Part shown: positions 45,668 through 54,769 of the stretch, piece after piece
Position numbering within the stretch: position 1 is the first letter of the stretch
Layout of the letters: the number at the start of each line of letters is the position of its first letter
Assembly (NCBI GenBank): GCA_023437225.1
Contig: JAEZGS010000027.1
Coordinates: 1 to 64,000, forward strand
Direction: 5' to 3'
DNA length: 64,000 nt
DNA from: Bacteroidota bacterium
GTDB taxonomy: Bacteria; Bacteroidota; Bacteroidia; Chitinophagales; Chitinophagaceae
Program-made: the position numbers and the translations under genes
Notes under the pieces: generated by a model
What the model was told of the DNA's origin: nothing
Databases searched by the model: none
What the model saw: the letters and a program-made list of their open reading frames with translations, nothing else

Positions 45668-46648
45668 ATGAAGAACTTGACTCCAAAAAAAATTGCGAAT
45701 TACGTAGTCAGGGCAATTGCAACACTAGTGGTGATCGTGATCATTAGTTGTAGCATGACCATTGAGAGCGTGGTTCAGCCAATGACGGTGAATGGTGGTG
45801 AGATCCTGCCTGTCACATTGAATGTGAAGGTTGAGACAAATGAAGGACAAACTTCCAAATTCATGGTTGCGATACTAGTACCAAAGATGTGGAATGCCGC
45901 ACAGAAAGCAACTGTAACATTCACTAGCGACATTACAAATGGACCACAAGCCATGACTGCGATACCTGATGGTACTGCTGCTCCCAAAGGAAATGGTTTG
46001 AACTGGCCAAATCTTCTCGCGCAGAAAATAGGCAATGGTGGCAACCTGATCAACGATTGGGAATGGGTTGCTTATTATTCCAACGCTGACCTCTCAGTAG
46101 GAGGCAATGTAACAGTACGTGCTACAGTAAGTATAAAGATCCCCGTAAGCAACGATAACCTCTCTTTCAAGATGGGTTATGTTGTGGCAAACAGTACAGA
46201 CGGATTAAGTGGTACAGACAGGTATGGAACTTTCTTCCCGGGATGTGTTACAGTGAATGGCGACGGTGATATGATAGACTTTTGTAATCCGCAGCTCGCA
46301 GGCGTTGAACCCAGAACATCTACAGACAACGACATCATCACCATCAACTTTGATGCTGGTGTTGCCGCAAACCCTTTACAAAATGCCAATGCAGTATACC
46401 TCTGCGCTACAGGTATTACCACTACTGGCGACAGACTTGAAGCGTGCAGGCAGGTAGATGCATCTAAACTGACACCTCTGGGTGCAGGCCGCTGGAGAAT
46501 AGACATCTGGCCAAGAAGTTTCTTTTCAGTGAGCGACTCGCAACAGCTTACTCGCATCGAATACTTCTTCACCGATGCGGACGGTGTTACGAAAGTAGGA
46601 TATGGCGGAGGTTCTGATCCATTTCTCTACACATTCAATTGTCAATAG
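45668..46648 (+). CDS. DUF4961-like lipoprotein
   Basis: 326 residues. A basic N-terminus and hydrophobic segment end in VIIISC (Cys28), consistent with a lipoprotein. The mature part (MTVNGGEILPVTLNVKVETNEGQTSKFMVAILVPKMW, YGTFFPGCVTVNGDGDMIDFC) is beta-rich. The C-terminal half, with WRIDIWPRSFF and IEYFFTDADGVTKVGYGGG, resembles an Ig-like module that binds carbohydrate. DUF4961 commonly stands directly after DUF5004 and SusD, as here. A surface glycan-binding role is inference from context. Confidence 0.75.
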   Translation: MKNLTPKKIANYVVRAIATLVVIVIISCSMTIESVVQPMTVNGGEILPVTLNVKVETNEGQTSKFMVAILVPKMWNAAQKATVTFTSDITNGPQAMTAIPDGTAAPKGNGLNWPNLLAQKIGNGGNLINDWEWVAYYSNADLSVGGNVTVRATVSIKIPVSNDNLSFKMGYVVANSTDGLSGTDRYGTFFPGCVTVNGDGDMIDFCNPQLAGVEPRTSTDNDIITINFDAGVAANPLQNANAVYLCATGITTTGDRLEACRQVDASKLTPLGAGRWRIDIWPRSFFSVSDSQQLTRIEYFFTDADGVTKVGYGGGSDPFLYTFNCQ

Positions 46649-46676
46649 CAACTCCTTACCATCTTAAAAGCATTTT

Positions 46677-49600
46677 ATGTTTCATAAATTTTCAGTTGTA
46701 AAGAATCTGCTTACAATTCTTGTGATGGGCCTGATGTTCCAGGTTGCAAGCGGGCAGGAAGTTGCAGGCAGACATGCGGAGGTGACCGGCCAGGTACTGG
46801 ATGAAGAAGGTCGCGCACTGAACCATGTAATCGTTAACAGCAAACAATCCAGGGGCGCGGTGACTACCGATGACCAGGGAAAGTTCTCTATCGCTGTGAG
46901 TTTACCTGCAGTATTGGAATTCGCTCACTCAAGATTTGAAAACAGGCAACTGGTAACTAACAGCAACAAGCCTGTTGTCATTAAACTAAGAAAGCATTTC
47001 TTTGAATCTGCCATTGGCGGTGACTCTGCACAACCTTTAATGGTTGACGTATTGTATGGTCGTATGCGTTCCGACAAAATCATCGGATCGGTGTCAACGG
47101 TTTATAATAAGCAGATCGCTACCACCCCTGCATCGAATTACCTGTATGCGCTGCCTGGCAGACTTGCTGGTTTGAACGTGAATCAGACAAGCGGTTTTTA
47201 TTCTGCATTGACAAGCCCGCTCACAGATGTTGACATTTTCGTTGGTAACATTCCAAAAAATAACAGCGGTGCGGGTCCAACAGATAATACCGAATTCAAT
47301 GTACAATTACGCGGACACGCTGCAAGCGCCGGCCAATCGCCCCTGACACTCATCGATGGTGTACAGAGAGATTTCTTCTCGCTCGATCCGGAAAATATTG
47401 AATCCATTTCAATACTTAAAGATGCGTTGTCAACAATCCTGCTTGGCCAACAAAGTTCTCGTGGTGCACTGATCGTTACAACGAAAAATCCCAGCCAGGG
47501 TGCTCCTAAGCTATCATTTACCGCAGAGCGCGCAACGCAGGAAGCATTAGGTCTGCCAACGCCATTGCGTGCATACCAATATGCATACCTGATGAATGAA
47601 GCGCTGTTGAATGATGGCAGAACTGCTGCATACACAGTTGCAGATTTTGAAGCCTATAAGAATGGAACAGATCCGATGGGCCATCCTGATGTGAACTGGT
47701 ACAACACCGCTCTTAGAAACAATCCACTGCTCACACGCTACAACCTCTCTGTGAACGGTGGTGGAACCATGGCACGCTATATTGTTTCTCTGAGTTACCT
47801 CGACCAGGATGGATTCTACAAAACAAATTCTCAAAATTCCTATAACACAAACCTCGAGCTTAAACGCTATCTCATTAACTCCAAAGTGGATGTGGATGTA
47901 AACAAATACTTCAACATCCAGCTTCAATTGTTTGGTCGTTTGCAACAAGGTAATCAGCCAGGCGCAGGTTCCTCGAATATCCTGAATGCCATGCTGAACA
48001 CGCCTTCCAATGCATACCCTGTAATGAACCCCGATGGCACTTACGGAGGCAATTCAAATTATCGGAACAATCTATGGTCGATGGTTCAGAACTCAGGTTA
48101 CCTGAACGACAATACACGCGATGTGATGGCGAATCTTGACATGCTCTATCGTTTTGATCGTTGGATCCCGGGATTGTGGGTGAAGGCAAAAGGAAATGTA
48201 AGTGTGCAATCGAGTTCATTGATCAATCGCAGCAAGCAGGCGCCGGTATTTACGATGGTTGTTTCATCTGCAGGAGATACCAGCTATAACAGGTATGGCA
48301 ATATTGTTAATCAGCAGAATTCATTTACTTCAACATCGTGGGCCCGCTATGTCTATTCACAGGTTTCACTTGGATACGATAAGCAGGTTGGAAAGAATTC
48401 TATCAATGCGATGTTGATGGCAGACAGCAAGTCGACATTGTTGAACTATGACATCCCATCACAGCTGACCAACTTCGCAGGAAAGGTTAGTGTAGATCAT
48501 AATGAAAAATATCTTGCAGAAGTTGCCTTGAATTACAGCGGATATAACAGGTATCAACCCGGCAAGCAGTATGGATTGTTTTATGCGGGTGGAGTAGCCT
48601 GGAATATTGCAAAAGAAGATTTCATTAAAGAATCTCTTCCTTCTGTAAACATGTTGAAGTTGCGTGCAACGTATGGCAGAACCGGAAATGCCAACATAGA
48701 TCATTATGGATATTATGTTTATCGCACCTACTTCCAGGATGTTGCTGGTACTTATGGAATGGGTAATACATATCCAAACTCTGGTGGCCTCGCTGAAGCG
48801 GGTAATCCGGGTAACCAGGTACTTGCAAACGTAAATGCTACCTGGGAAAAGGCAGATAAGCTAAATGTTGGATTGGATGTTGCATTATTCAAAAACAAAT
48901 TTCAACTGACCGCGGACTATTACCACGAAAAATACTTCGATGTTTTGCAAAGAAGAGGTAAGACAATCGAACTCGTAGGTATGGGATATCCTGCAGAGAA
49001 CATCGGAGAGAATCTTTATACAGGTACCGAGCTGACACTTACTTATCAGAATAATTACCGCGACTTCAACTATTTCATTTCTGCAAATGCTTCACGTCAG
49101 TCGTCAGAAGTGTTGTTCATGGACGAACAATTCCAGCAGTACGAGTGGAACAAGCAGACAGGCCATCCAGTGGGTCAACGTTATGGACTTGTTGTCGATG
49201 GATTTTTCCAGACACAGCAGGAAGCAGATGAAGGAGCAACGATCGTTGGTTACGAACCACATGTTGGTGATTTCAAATACAGGGATCTCAATGAAGATGG
49301 CGTCATCAACCAGTTCGATGTTACTGCAATAGGTGCACAGCGTCCCATGGTGTATTATGGAGTAACGGCTGGATTCAGCTTCAAGGGTTTCGCAGTGAGT
49401 GCCTTGTTGCAGGGTGTTACAAATCGGGAGATCTATGTGAACAATGGTTATCTCATCGCAGGATTCCAGTCGCAGAACAATGGTTTTTCGCAGGCATATG
49501 AATCAAGCCTGGGAAGATGGACTCCGGAAAATGCTGCAACTGCAATTTATCCGCGACTCACAGCAGGTGGTAGTGGTTACAACTACAACCCGATGTTTAC

Positions 49601-49835
49601 ATCGAACTCCTATTTCATTCGCAACGGAAATTATTTCAGGCTAAAGAATGTGCATGTTGAATACGAGTTGCCTTTCAGCATGGTATCGAAATTCAAACTT
49701 GCAGGATTGAAACTGTTTGCAAACGCGATGAACCTGTATACGTTCGCCGCTTATGATATGGCAGATCCTGAAGTGTCCATGCCGAGCTACCCGATGCAGA
49801 AAGTAGTGAACGTGGGTGTTAACATCAAACTCTAG
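46677..49835 (+). CDS. SusC/RagA-family TonB-linked outer-membrane channel
   Basis: 1052 residues. A signal peptide (to about 26, ASGQ), a carboxypeptidase-like domain (35-105), then the plug. The usual VVVGYG motif before the plug is replaced by MVDVLYGRMRSDKIIGSVSTVY, and the plug carries an insertion (PLTDVDIFVGNIPKNNSGAG, about 181-200) before FNVQLRGHAAS. A SusC barrel follows, with NGDG-like DLNEDGVINQFDVTAIGAQ near 880, and VNVGVNIKL at the end. It imports glycan with its SusD lid; the SusD gene 24 bp downstream (49860) is the likely partner. Confidence 0.93.
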   Translation: MFHKFSVVKNLLTILVMGLMFQVASGQEVAGRHAEVTGQVLDEEGRALNHVIVNSKQSRGAVTTDDQGKFSIAVSLPAVLEFAHSRFENRQLVTNSNKPVVIKLRKHFFESAIGGDSAQPLMVDVLYGRMRSDKIIGSVSTVYNKQIATTPASNYLYALPGRLAGLNVNQTSGFYSALTSPLTDVDIFVGNIPKNNSGAGPTDNTEFNVQLRGHAASAGQSPLTLIDGVQRDFFSLDPENIESISILKDALSTILLGQQSSRGALIVTTKNPSQGAPKLSFTAERATQEALGLPTPLRAYQYAYLMNEALLNDGRTAAYTVADFEAYKNGTDPMGHPDVNWYNTALRNNPLLTRYNLSVNGGGTMARYIVSLSYLDQDGFYKTNSQNSYNTNLELKRYLINSKVDVDVNKYFNIQLQLFGRLQQGNQPGAGSSNILNAMLNTPSNAYPVMNPDGTYGGNSNYRNNLWSMVQNSGYLNDNTRDVMANLDMLYRFDRWIPGLWVKAKGNVSVQSSSLINRSKQAPVFTMVVSSAGDTSYNRYGNIVNQQNSFTSTSWARYVYSQVSLGYDKQVGKNSINAMLMADSKSTLLNYDIPSQLTNFAGKVSVDHNEKYLAEVALNYSGYNRYQPGKQYGLFYAGGVAWNIAKEDFIKESLPSVNMLKLRATYGRTGNANIDHYGYYVYRTYFQDVAGTYGMGNTYPNSGGLAEAGNPGNQVLANVNATWEKADKLNVGLDVALFKNKFQLTADYYHEKYFDVLQRRGKTIELVGMGYPAENIGENLYTGTELTLTYQNNYRDFNYFISANASRQSSEVLFMDEQFQQYEWNKQTGHPVGQRYGLVVDGFFQTQQEADEGATIVGYEPHVGDFKYRDLNEDGVINQFDVTAIGAQRPMVYYGVTAGFSFKGFAVSALLQGVTNREIYVNNGYLIAGFQSQNNGFSQAYESSLGRWTPENAATAIYPRLTAGGSGYNYNPMFTSNSYFIRNGNYFRLKNVHVEYELPFSMVSKFKLAGLKLFANAMNLYTFAAYDMADPEVSMPSYPMQKVVNVGVNIKL

Positions 49836-49859
49836 AATAGAAAAAGAAAATATAAAGAA

Positions 49860-51602
49860 ATGGCAAAGAGTATTCAAATAACTTCATTGCTGATCGCTAT
49901 AATGTCACTTGCCTTTTTTACTTCCTGCAAGAAGACATATGAAAGCGTTCCCCTGGGCCAACAGATACCTTCAGAGATCGCGTTCGATCCAAATGATTCC
50001 GCTGGCGTTTACGCAATGCGGTACCTGCTGACTACCTACGATAATGCGTTACAGAATTTTCATAATCGTGTAAGTGGTAACTATATCGATGCCGCATCAG
50101 ATGATGCGATCTCTTCGCAGGCTGGCATACCAGACGTTCAACGTATTGCTACAGGTGCCTACACGGCAACGAATACAAATGGCGACAATGTCTGGAGCCG
50201 GCATTACAATTCCATCCGGGCTGCTACTGTGTTTGCAGTAAACATTAACCGGGTGCCCATGGCGGAAAAGCTTCCAAACGGTAAAATGGCAAGAGCCGCA
50301 TATCGTTCAGAAGCCCGCTTCCTTCGCGCCTTCCTATACTTTGAATTGCTAAAGCGCTATGGAGGCATTCCAATTATCGGCGATACAATTCGTCAACTCA
50401 ATGACAACATTCAACTTCCAAGAAGACCTTTTGCGGAATGTGTGGAATACATAGTGAGCGAATGTGATGATATAAAGGACAGTCTGCGCACACAGGAGAT
50501 GGTCAACAATACAACTTATGGAAGGGTAACAAAAGGTGCAGCAATGGCATTGAAAGCTCGTGTGCTTCTTTATGCCGCTAGTCCTCTTTTCAATGGAGGA
50601 AATATCGATCCTTCGAATCCTCTTACGGGTTACACTTCTTTCGATGCAAATCGATGGAAGCGCGCTGCGGATGCGGCAAAGGAGCTCATCGACCTGGGTA
50701 CTTACAGGTTGATGCCATCTTTAACGGATGTATTCATCACACAGGCGGCCCCTGTTGGTTCCAATACAGAAACGATCTTCTGGAGACAGAACGGAATGAA
50801 CACATCGGTTGAGAATAACAACGCACCCGTTGGGTATACATCTGCAGGTGCCAATGGTATAACAAGTCCTACGCAGGACCTGGTGGACGCGTTTCCAACC
50901 ATTGATGGAAAGCCAATAGATGAAGCAGGATCAGGATATGATGCAAACAACCCATATGTAAATCGCGATCCCAGGCTGAAGGCAACGATCTTTTATAATG
51001 GTGCTTTGTGGTTGAACCGAAACGTGGAAACATTCGAAGGCGGTGCAGACAAACCAGGAGGTACTGTACAGCAAACAAAGACAGGTTACTACATGCGCAA
51101 GTTCATGGGGAACTTTGAAAGCGTTAACGGCAGCCCGGTGTATTCCAATACTGTTCATGATTTTGTTTACTTCCGTTATGCCGAGGTATTACTCAATTAT
51201 GCGGAAGCTCTGAATGAATATTCTGGTCCTGATACAGAGGTGTATGATGTGATCAGAAAGCTTCGCCAGCGTGCAGGGATCAATGCAGGATCTGATGACA
51301 GCTATGGTGTTCCATCGGGACTTTCAAAAGACCAGATGCGCACACTGATTCACAACGAGCGTCGTATCGAACTTGCTTTTGAAGAACATCGCTTCTACGA
51401 CATTCGTCGCTGGAAGATTGCGGATGAGGCTTATGGTGCCCCGCTTCGTGGTGTAGAGATTCAGCGCAGCAGCCAGGGTGTATTAACCTTCAATCCTATT
51501 GAAGTACTGACTCCTGTATTCAGGCCAGAGATGTACCTGTATCCGATACCATACAACGAAGTGATCAAGAACCCGGAAATGGTTCAAAATCCAGGGTGGT
51601 AA
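49860..51602 (+). CDS. SusD/RagB-family outer-membrane lipoprotein
   Basis: 580 residues, lipoprotein signal ending FTSC (Cys23). SusD landmarks: AYRSEARFLRAFLYFELLKRYGGIPIIGDTI, TYGRVTKGAAMALKARVLLYAASPLF and MRTLIHNERRIELAFEEHRFYDIRRWKI. It shares only the core with the SusD at 43424, so the two are not a recent duplication. It follows its presumed SusC by 24 bp and precedes a second SusC by 45 bp. Confidence 0.94.
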   Translation: MAKSIQITSLLIAIMSLAFFTSCKKTYESVPLGQQIPSEIAFDPNDSAGVYAMRYLLTTYDNALQNFHNRVSGNYIDAASDDAISSQAGIPDVQRIATGAYTATNTNGDNVWSRHYNSIRAATVFAVNINRVPMAEKLPNGKMARAAYRSEARFLRAFLYFELLKRYGGIPIIGDTIRQLNDNIQLPRRPFAECVEYIVSECDDIKDSLRTQEMVNNTTYGRVTKGAAMALKARVLLYAASPLFNGGNIDPSNPLTGYTSFDANRWKRAADAAKELIDLGTYRLMPSLTDVFITQAAPVGSNTETIFWRQNGMNTSVENNNAPVGYTSAGANGITSPTQDLVDAFPTIDGKPIDEAGSGYDANNPYVNRDPRLKATIFYNGALWLNRNVETFEGGADKPGGTVQQTKTGYYMRKFMGNFESVNGSPVYSNTVHDFVYFRYAEVLLNYAEALNEYSGPDTEVYDVIRKLRQRAGINAGSDDSYGVPSGLSKDQMRTLIHNERRIELAFEEHRFYDIRRWKIADEAYGAPLRGVEIQRSSQGVLTFNPIEVLTPVFRPEMYLYPIPYNEVIKNPEMVQNPGW

Positions 51603-51647
51603 TCGAACTCATTCATTAATACAATTTGTAGCATTCAAATATTGGTT

Positions 51648-54600
51648 ATGAAAATTATTGTATACCTCTTATGTTTTGTAACAGCCTTTTTGCCGGGAAC
51701 GGTAATGGCACAACGGAAGGTGGTTACGGGTACTGTGAAAGATCAATCGGGACCGCTCGAAGCGGCTACCATCTCTGAGAAAGGCGTAGAGGGGAACCAA
51801 ACCGTTACTTCAGCGAATGGAAAATTTACGATCGCTCTTCGCGGCAATTCCAATACGATCATTGTTACGATGGTAAACTACCAGGAGCAGGAGATCGATG
51901 TGAAAAACCAGACAAGCGTGGAAGTAAACATGCGAACCACCAACTCAAGTATGGACGAGGTGATCGTTGTGGGTTATGGTAAGAAAAAAAGAATCACCAA
52001 CACTGGCGCGGTAAGTTCAATAAAGGCTGCTGAAATTCGTGAAGTGCCTGCATCAAGTGTACAAAATGCTCTTGTTGGAAAGGTGCCCGGATTCTTCGCG
52101 CAGCAACGTTCCGGACAACCTGGTAAAGATGCGTCCGATTATTTTATTCGCGGCGTAAGCTCACTGAACTCAGCAGGAAACAGACCTCTGATCATCGTGG
52201 ATGATATCGAATATACTTATGAACAGCTCTCGCAAATCAACGTGAATGAGATCGAGAACATATCCATATTGAAAGATGCCTCGACCACTGCTATCTACGG
52301 TATCAAAGGTGCTAACGGCGTTCTTGTTGTCACTACCAGACGTGGATTGAGCGGCCGACCCAAATTCAATTTCCGCGTGGAAAGTGGTTTGCAATCGCCC
52401 GTTCGTACTCCAAACTTCTTGAATTCATATAATACTGCTTTGCTTGTTAATGAAGCTTATTCGAACGATGGATTAACAGTGCCATTTACTGAAGACGATC
52501 TAAACCATTTTAAGACTGGCGATGATCCTTACGGACACCCGGATGTAAACTGGTATAAGGCAATACATCGTCCTTATTCATTACAGGCAAACACCAACCT
52601 CGATATCTCCGGAGGTACGCAAACAGTAAAATACTTTATCTCTGCTGGTGCTTTCACACAAAATGGTGCCATCAAAGATTTCTCAACAAATGCTGATGGA
52701 GTAAACAGCAACTATTTTTATCGCCGTTACAACGTGCGCTCTAACCTCGATATTCAGGCTACTAAAAGTTTGTCGCTTCGTTTAGATGTTACCACAAGAT
52801 TCGGAGACATCAATCAGCCTTATGGTCAGAACGTGATCGGAAGTATCTATGACTTCCAGGAACTGCATCCTTATTCCGCGCCATTCCTGAATCCTGACGG
52901 AAGTTTTGCTTATTATGCAGATACCAAGAACCAGCGTCCGACAATCAATGCCATCCTTCAATCGAGTGGTTATTCGCGCCAGCGTAGAACAGACTTCAAC
53001 GTGCTGTTCGGATTTACAGAAAAGCTTGATGCAATCACAAAAGGACTTTCATTGATTGGTCGCATCGCATATGCAGGTGTTGAACAAAATACATTGAATC
53101 TCTTCCGCGATAAATTCTTCCCTCCATCTTATAAGTATGATCCGCTCACAAACTCATACTCTTTGAATACTGGTGTGAGTTCCGGCGGATATACATTGGC
53201 AAAATACAGAACAACTGGTAATACAGATCTAAGCAATCAGCGCATCAATGCCCAGGTATATCTTAACTATGAAAGGACAGTGGGCGATCACCACTATACA
53301 GGATTGTTGTTGTACAACCAACAGACCTATCGCGCAGACTTCGACTTCGGCAGACAAGGCATCACACCTCAAAAATTCCGCGGTTATTCTTTAAAACTCG
53401 GATATGATTATCAACAGAAATATTTGTTTGATATCAATGCCGCATACAATGGATCCGACAGGTTCCAGGCCGATAAACGAAACGGATTGTTCCCTGCAAT
53501 TGGTGTAGGTTACAACCTTGCACGCGAAGATTTCTTTTACGATTTGTTCCCAATTTTTACACTGTTCAAGCTAAGAGCATCTTACGGTATCGTGGGTTCC
53601 GATGTGGCACAGGGTGATCAGTATCTGTACAACCAGATGTACTACCAGGGAGGCGGTTATAGTTTCGGCCAGAACAGTCAGCCAGTGGGAACTATTTATG
53701 AAGGCCCTCTTGGCAACAGCAATGTAACATGGGAAAAGGCGAAGAAATTTGATGTGGGTCTTGATGTGAATCTTCTTAAAGATAAATTGGCGATGAGTGT
53801 TGATTACTTCCACGACAGGAGGTACGATCAGCTGGTTACACGCCAGGATATTCCACAAATGATGGGTATCGGTATATCTCCTACAAACATCGCAGTAACC
53901 ATCAATCGTGGATTTGATGGACAGATAACATACCAGGACATCATCGGTAAAGTACAATACAGCCTTGGTGTGATCTTCTCCTATGCAAAAAACAAGATCC
54001 TTTATCAGGCTGAAGCACAACAACGCTATCCATGGTTGTCGAGAACAGGACATCCAATTGATCAGCCATTTGGATATCACTTTGTCGGTTATTATACCGA
54101 AGAGGACATCGCTGATGCAAAAGTGGCAAAGCCTGTTGGAACCGTTCGTGCAGGTGATTTGAAATACCAGGACCTTAACGGCGATGGCCTGATTGATCAA
54201 AGTGATCTTATGCCCATTGGCAAGCCGAATCTTCCAAACACAAGCATTGGCGTTCCTTTAAAGCTGACTTATGGTGGTTTTGACCTCAATGTGTTGTTCC
54301 AGGGTGCTTTTGGCTACAGTCTCGCTATGAGAGGAAACGCTATCGAGCCCTTCCAGAGCCAGTTTCAGCCGATCCATCAAAAACGATGGACACCTGCCAC
54401 TGCTGACGTAGCAGAATTTCCAAGATTGACAACTAACCCGACTTCAATAAATAGTCCATCGGCATATATGTCCGATTACTGGTTGATCAATTCACATTAT
54501 ATCCGCTTAAAAACTGTGGAGCTCAGTTACCAGTTGAGTACCAAAATGCTTCCGTTGCGGATCAATAATGCGAGAGTGTACTTCAGTGCATACAACCTTG

Positions 54601-54719
54601 CAACATGGAGCAACATCACGAAGAAATATCAGCAGGATCCTGAGGTTACTTCAAACAGTGCCGGTGATTCTTATCTCAACCAAAAAGTCATTAACCTGGG
54701 TATACAACTCGGATTCTAA
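51648..54719 (+). CDS. SusC/RagA-family TonB-linked outer-membrane channel
   Basis: 1023 residues from ATG 51648; the codon two positions upstream in frame is TTG and is not needed. A signal peptide ends AQ (about residue 22). The carboxypeptidase-like domain is at about 25-100, followed by the canonical motif MDEVIVVGYGKKKRITNTGAVSSI and plug (DYFIRGVSSLNSAGNRPLIIVDDIEY, ISILKDASTTAIYGIKGANGVLVVTT). The barrel includes DLNGDGLIDQSDLMPIG, and INLGIQLGF ends the chain. It is unusual in being last of the Sus block, not followed by a SusD gene; it may pair with the SusD at 43424. Confidence 0.93.
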   Translation: MKIIVYLLCFVTAFLPGTVMAQRKVVTGTVKDQSGPLEAATISEKGVEGNQTVTSANGKFTIALRGNSNTIIVTMVNYQEQEIDVKNQTSVEVNMRTTNSSMDEVIVVGYGKKKRITNTGAVSSIKAAEIREVPASSVQNALVGKVPGFFAQQRSGQPGKDASDYFIRGVSSLNSAGNRPLIIVDDIEYTYEQLSQINVNEIENISILKDASTTAIYGIKGANGVLVVTTRRGLSGRPKFNFRVESGLQSPVRTPNFLNSYNTALLVNEAYSNDGLTVPFTEDDLNHFKTGDDPYGHPDVNWYKAIHRPYSLQANTNLDISGGTQTVKYFISAGAFTQNGAIKDFSTNADGVNSNYFYRRYNVRSNLDIQATKSLSLRLDVTTRFGDINQPYGQNVIGSIYDFQELHPYSAPFLNPDGSFAYYADTKNQRPTINAILQSSGYSRQRRTDFNVLFGFTEKLDAITKGLSLIGRIAYAGVEQNTLNLFRDKFFPPSYKYDPLTNSYSLNTGVSSGGYTLAKYRTTGNTDLSNQRINAQVYLNYERTVGDHHYTGLLLYNQQTYRADFDFGRQGITPQKFRGYSLKLGYDYQQKYLFDINAAYNGSDRFQADKRNGLFPAIGVGYNLAREDFFYDLFPIFTLFKLRASYGIVGSDVAQGDQYLYNQMYYQGGGYSFGQNSQPVGTIYEGPLGNSNVTWEKAKKFDVGLDVNLLKDKLAMSVDYFHDRRYDQLVTRQDIPQMMGIGISPTNIAVTINRGFDGQITYQDIIGKVQYSLGVIFSYAKNKILYQAEAQQRYPWLSRTGHPIDQPFGYHFVGYYTEEDIADAKVAKPVGTVRAGDLKYQDLNGDGLIDQSDLMPIGKPNLPNTSIGVPLKLTYGGFDLNVLFQGAFGYSLAMRGNAIEPFQSQFQPIHQKRWTPATADVAEFPRLTTNPTSINSPSAYMSDYWLINSHYIRLKTVELSYQLSTKMLPLRINNARVYFSAYNLATWSNITKKYQQDPEVTSNSAGDSYLNQKVINLGIQLGF

Positions 54720-54769
54720 CATATCAGAGAACCGGTTCACCAAAGGGGCTCACACCACAAAACAGATCA

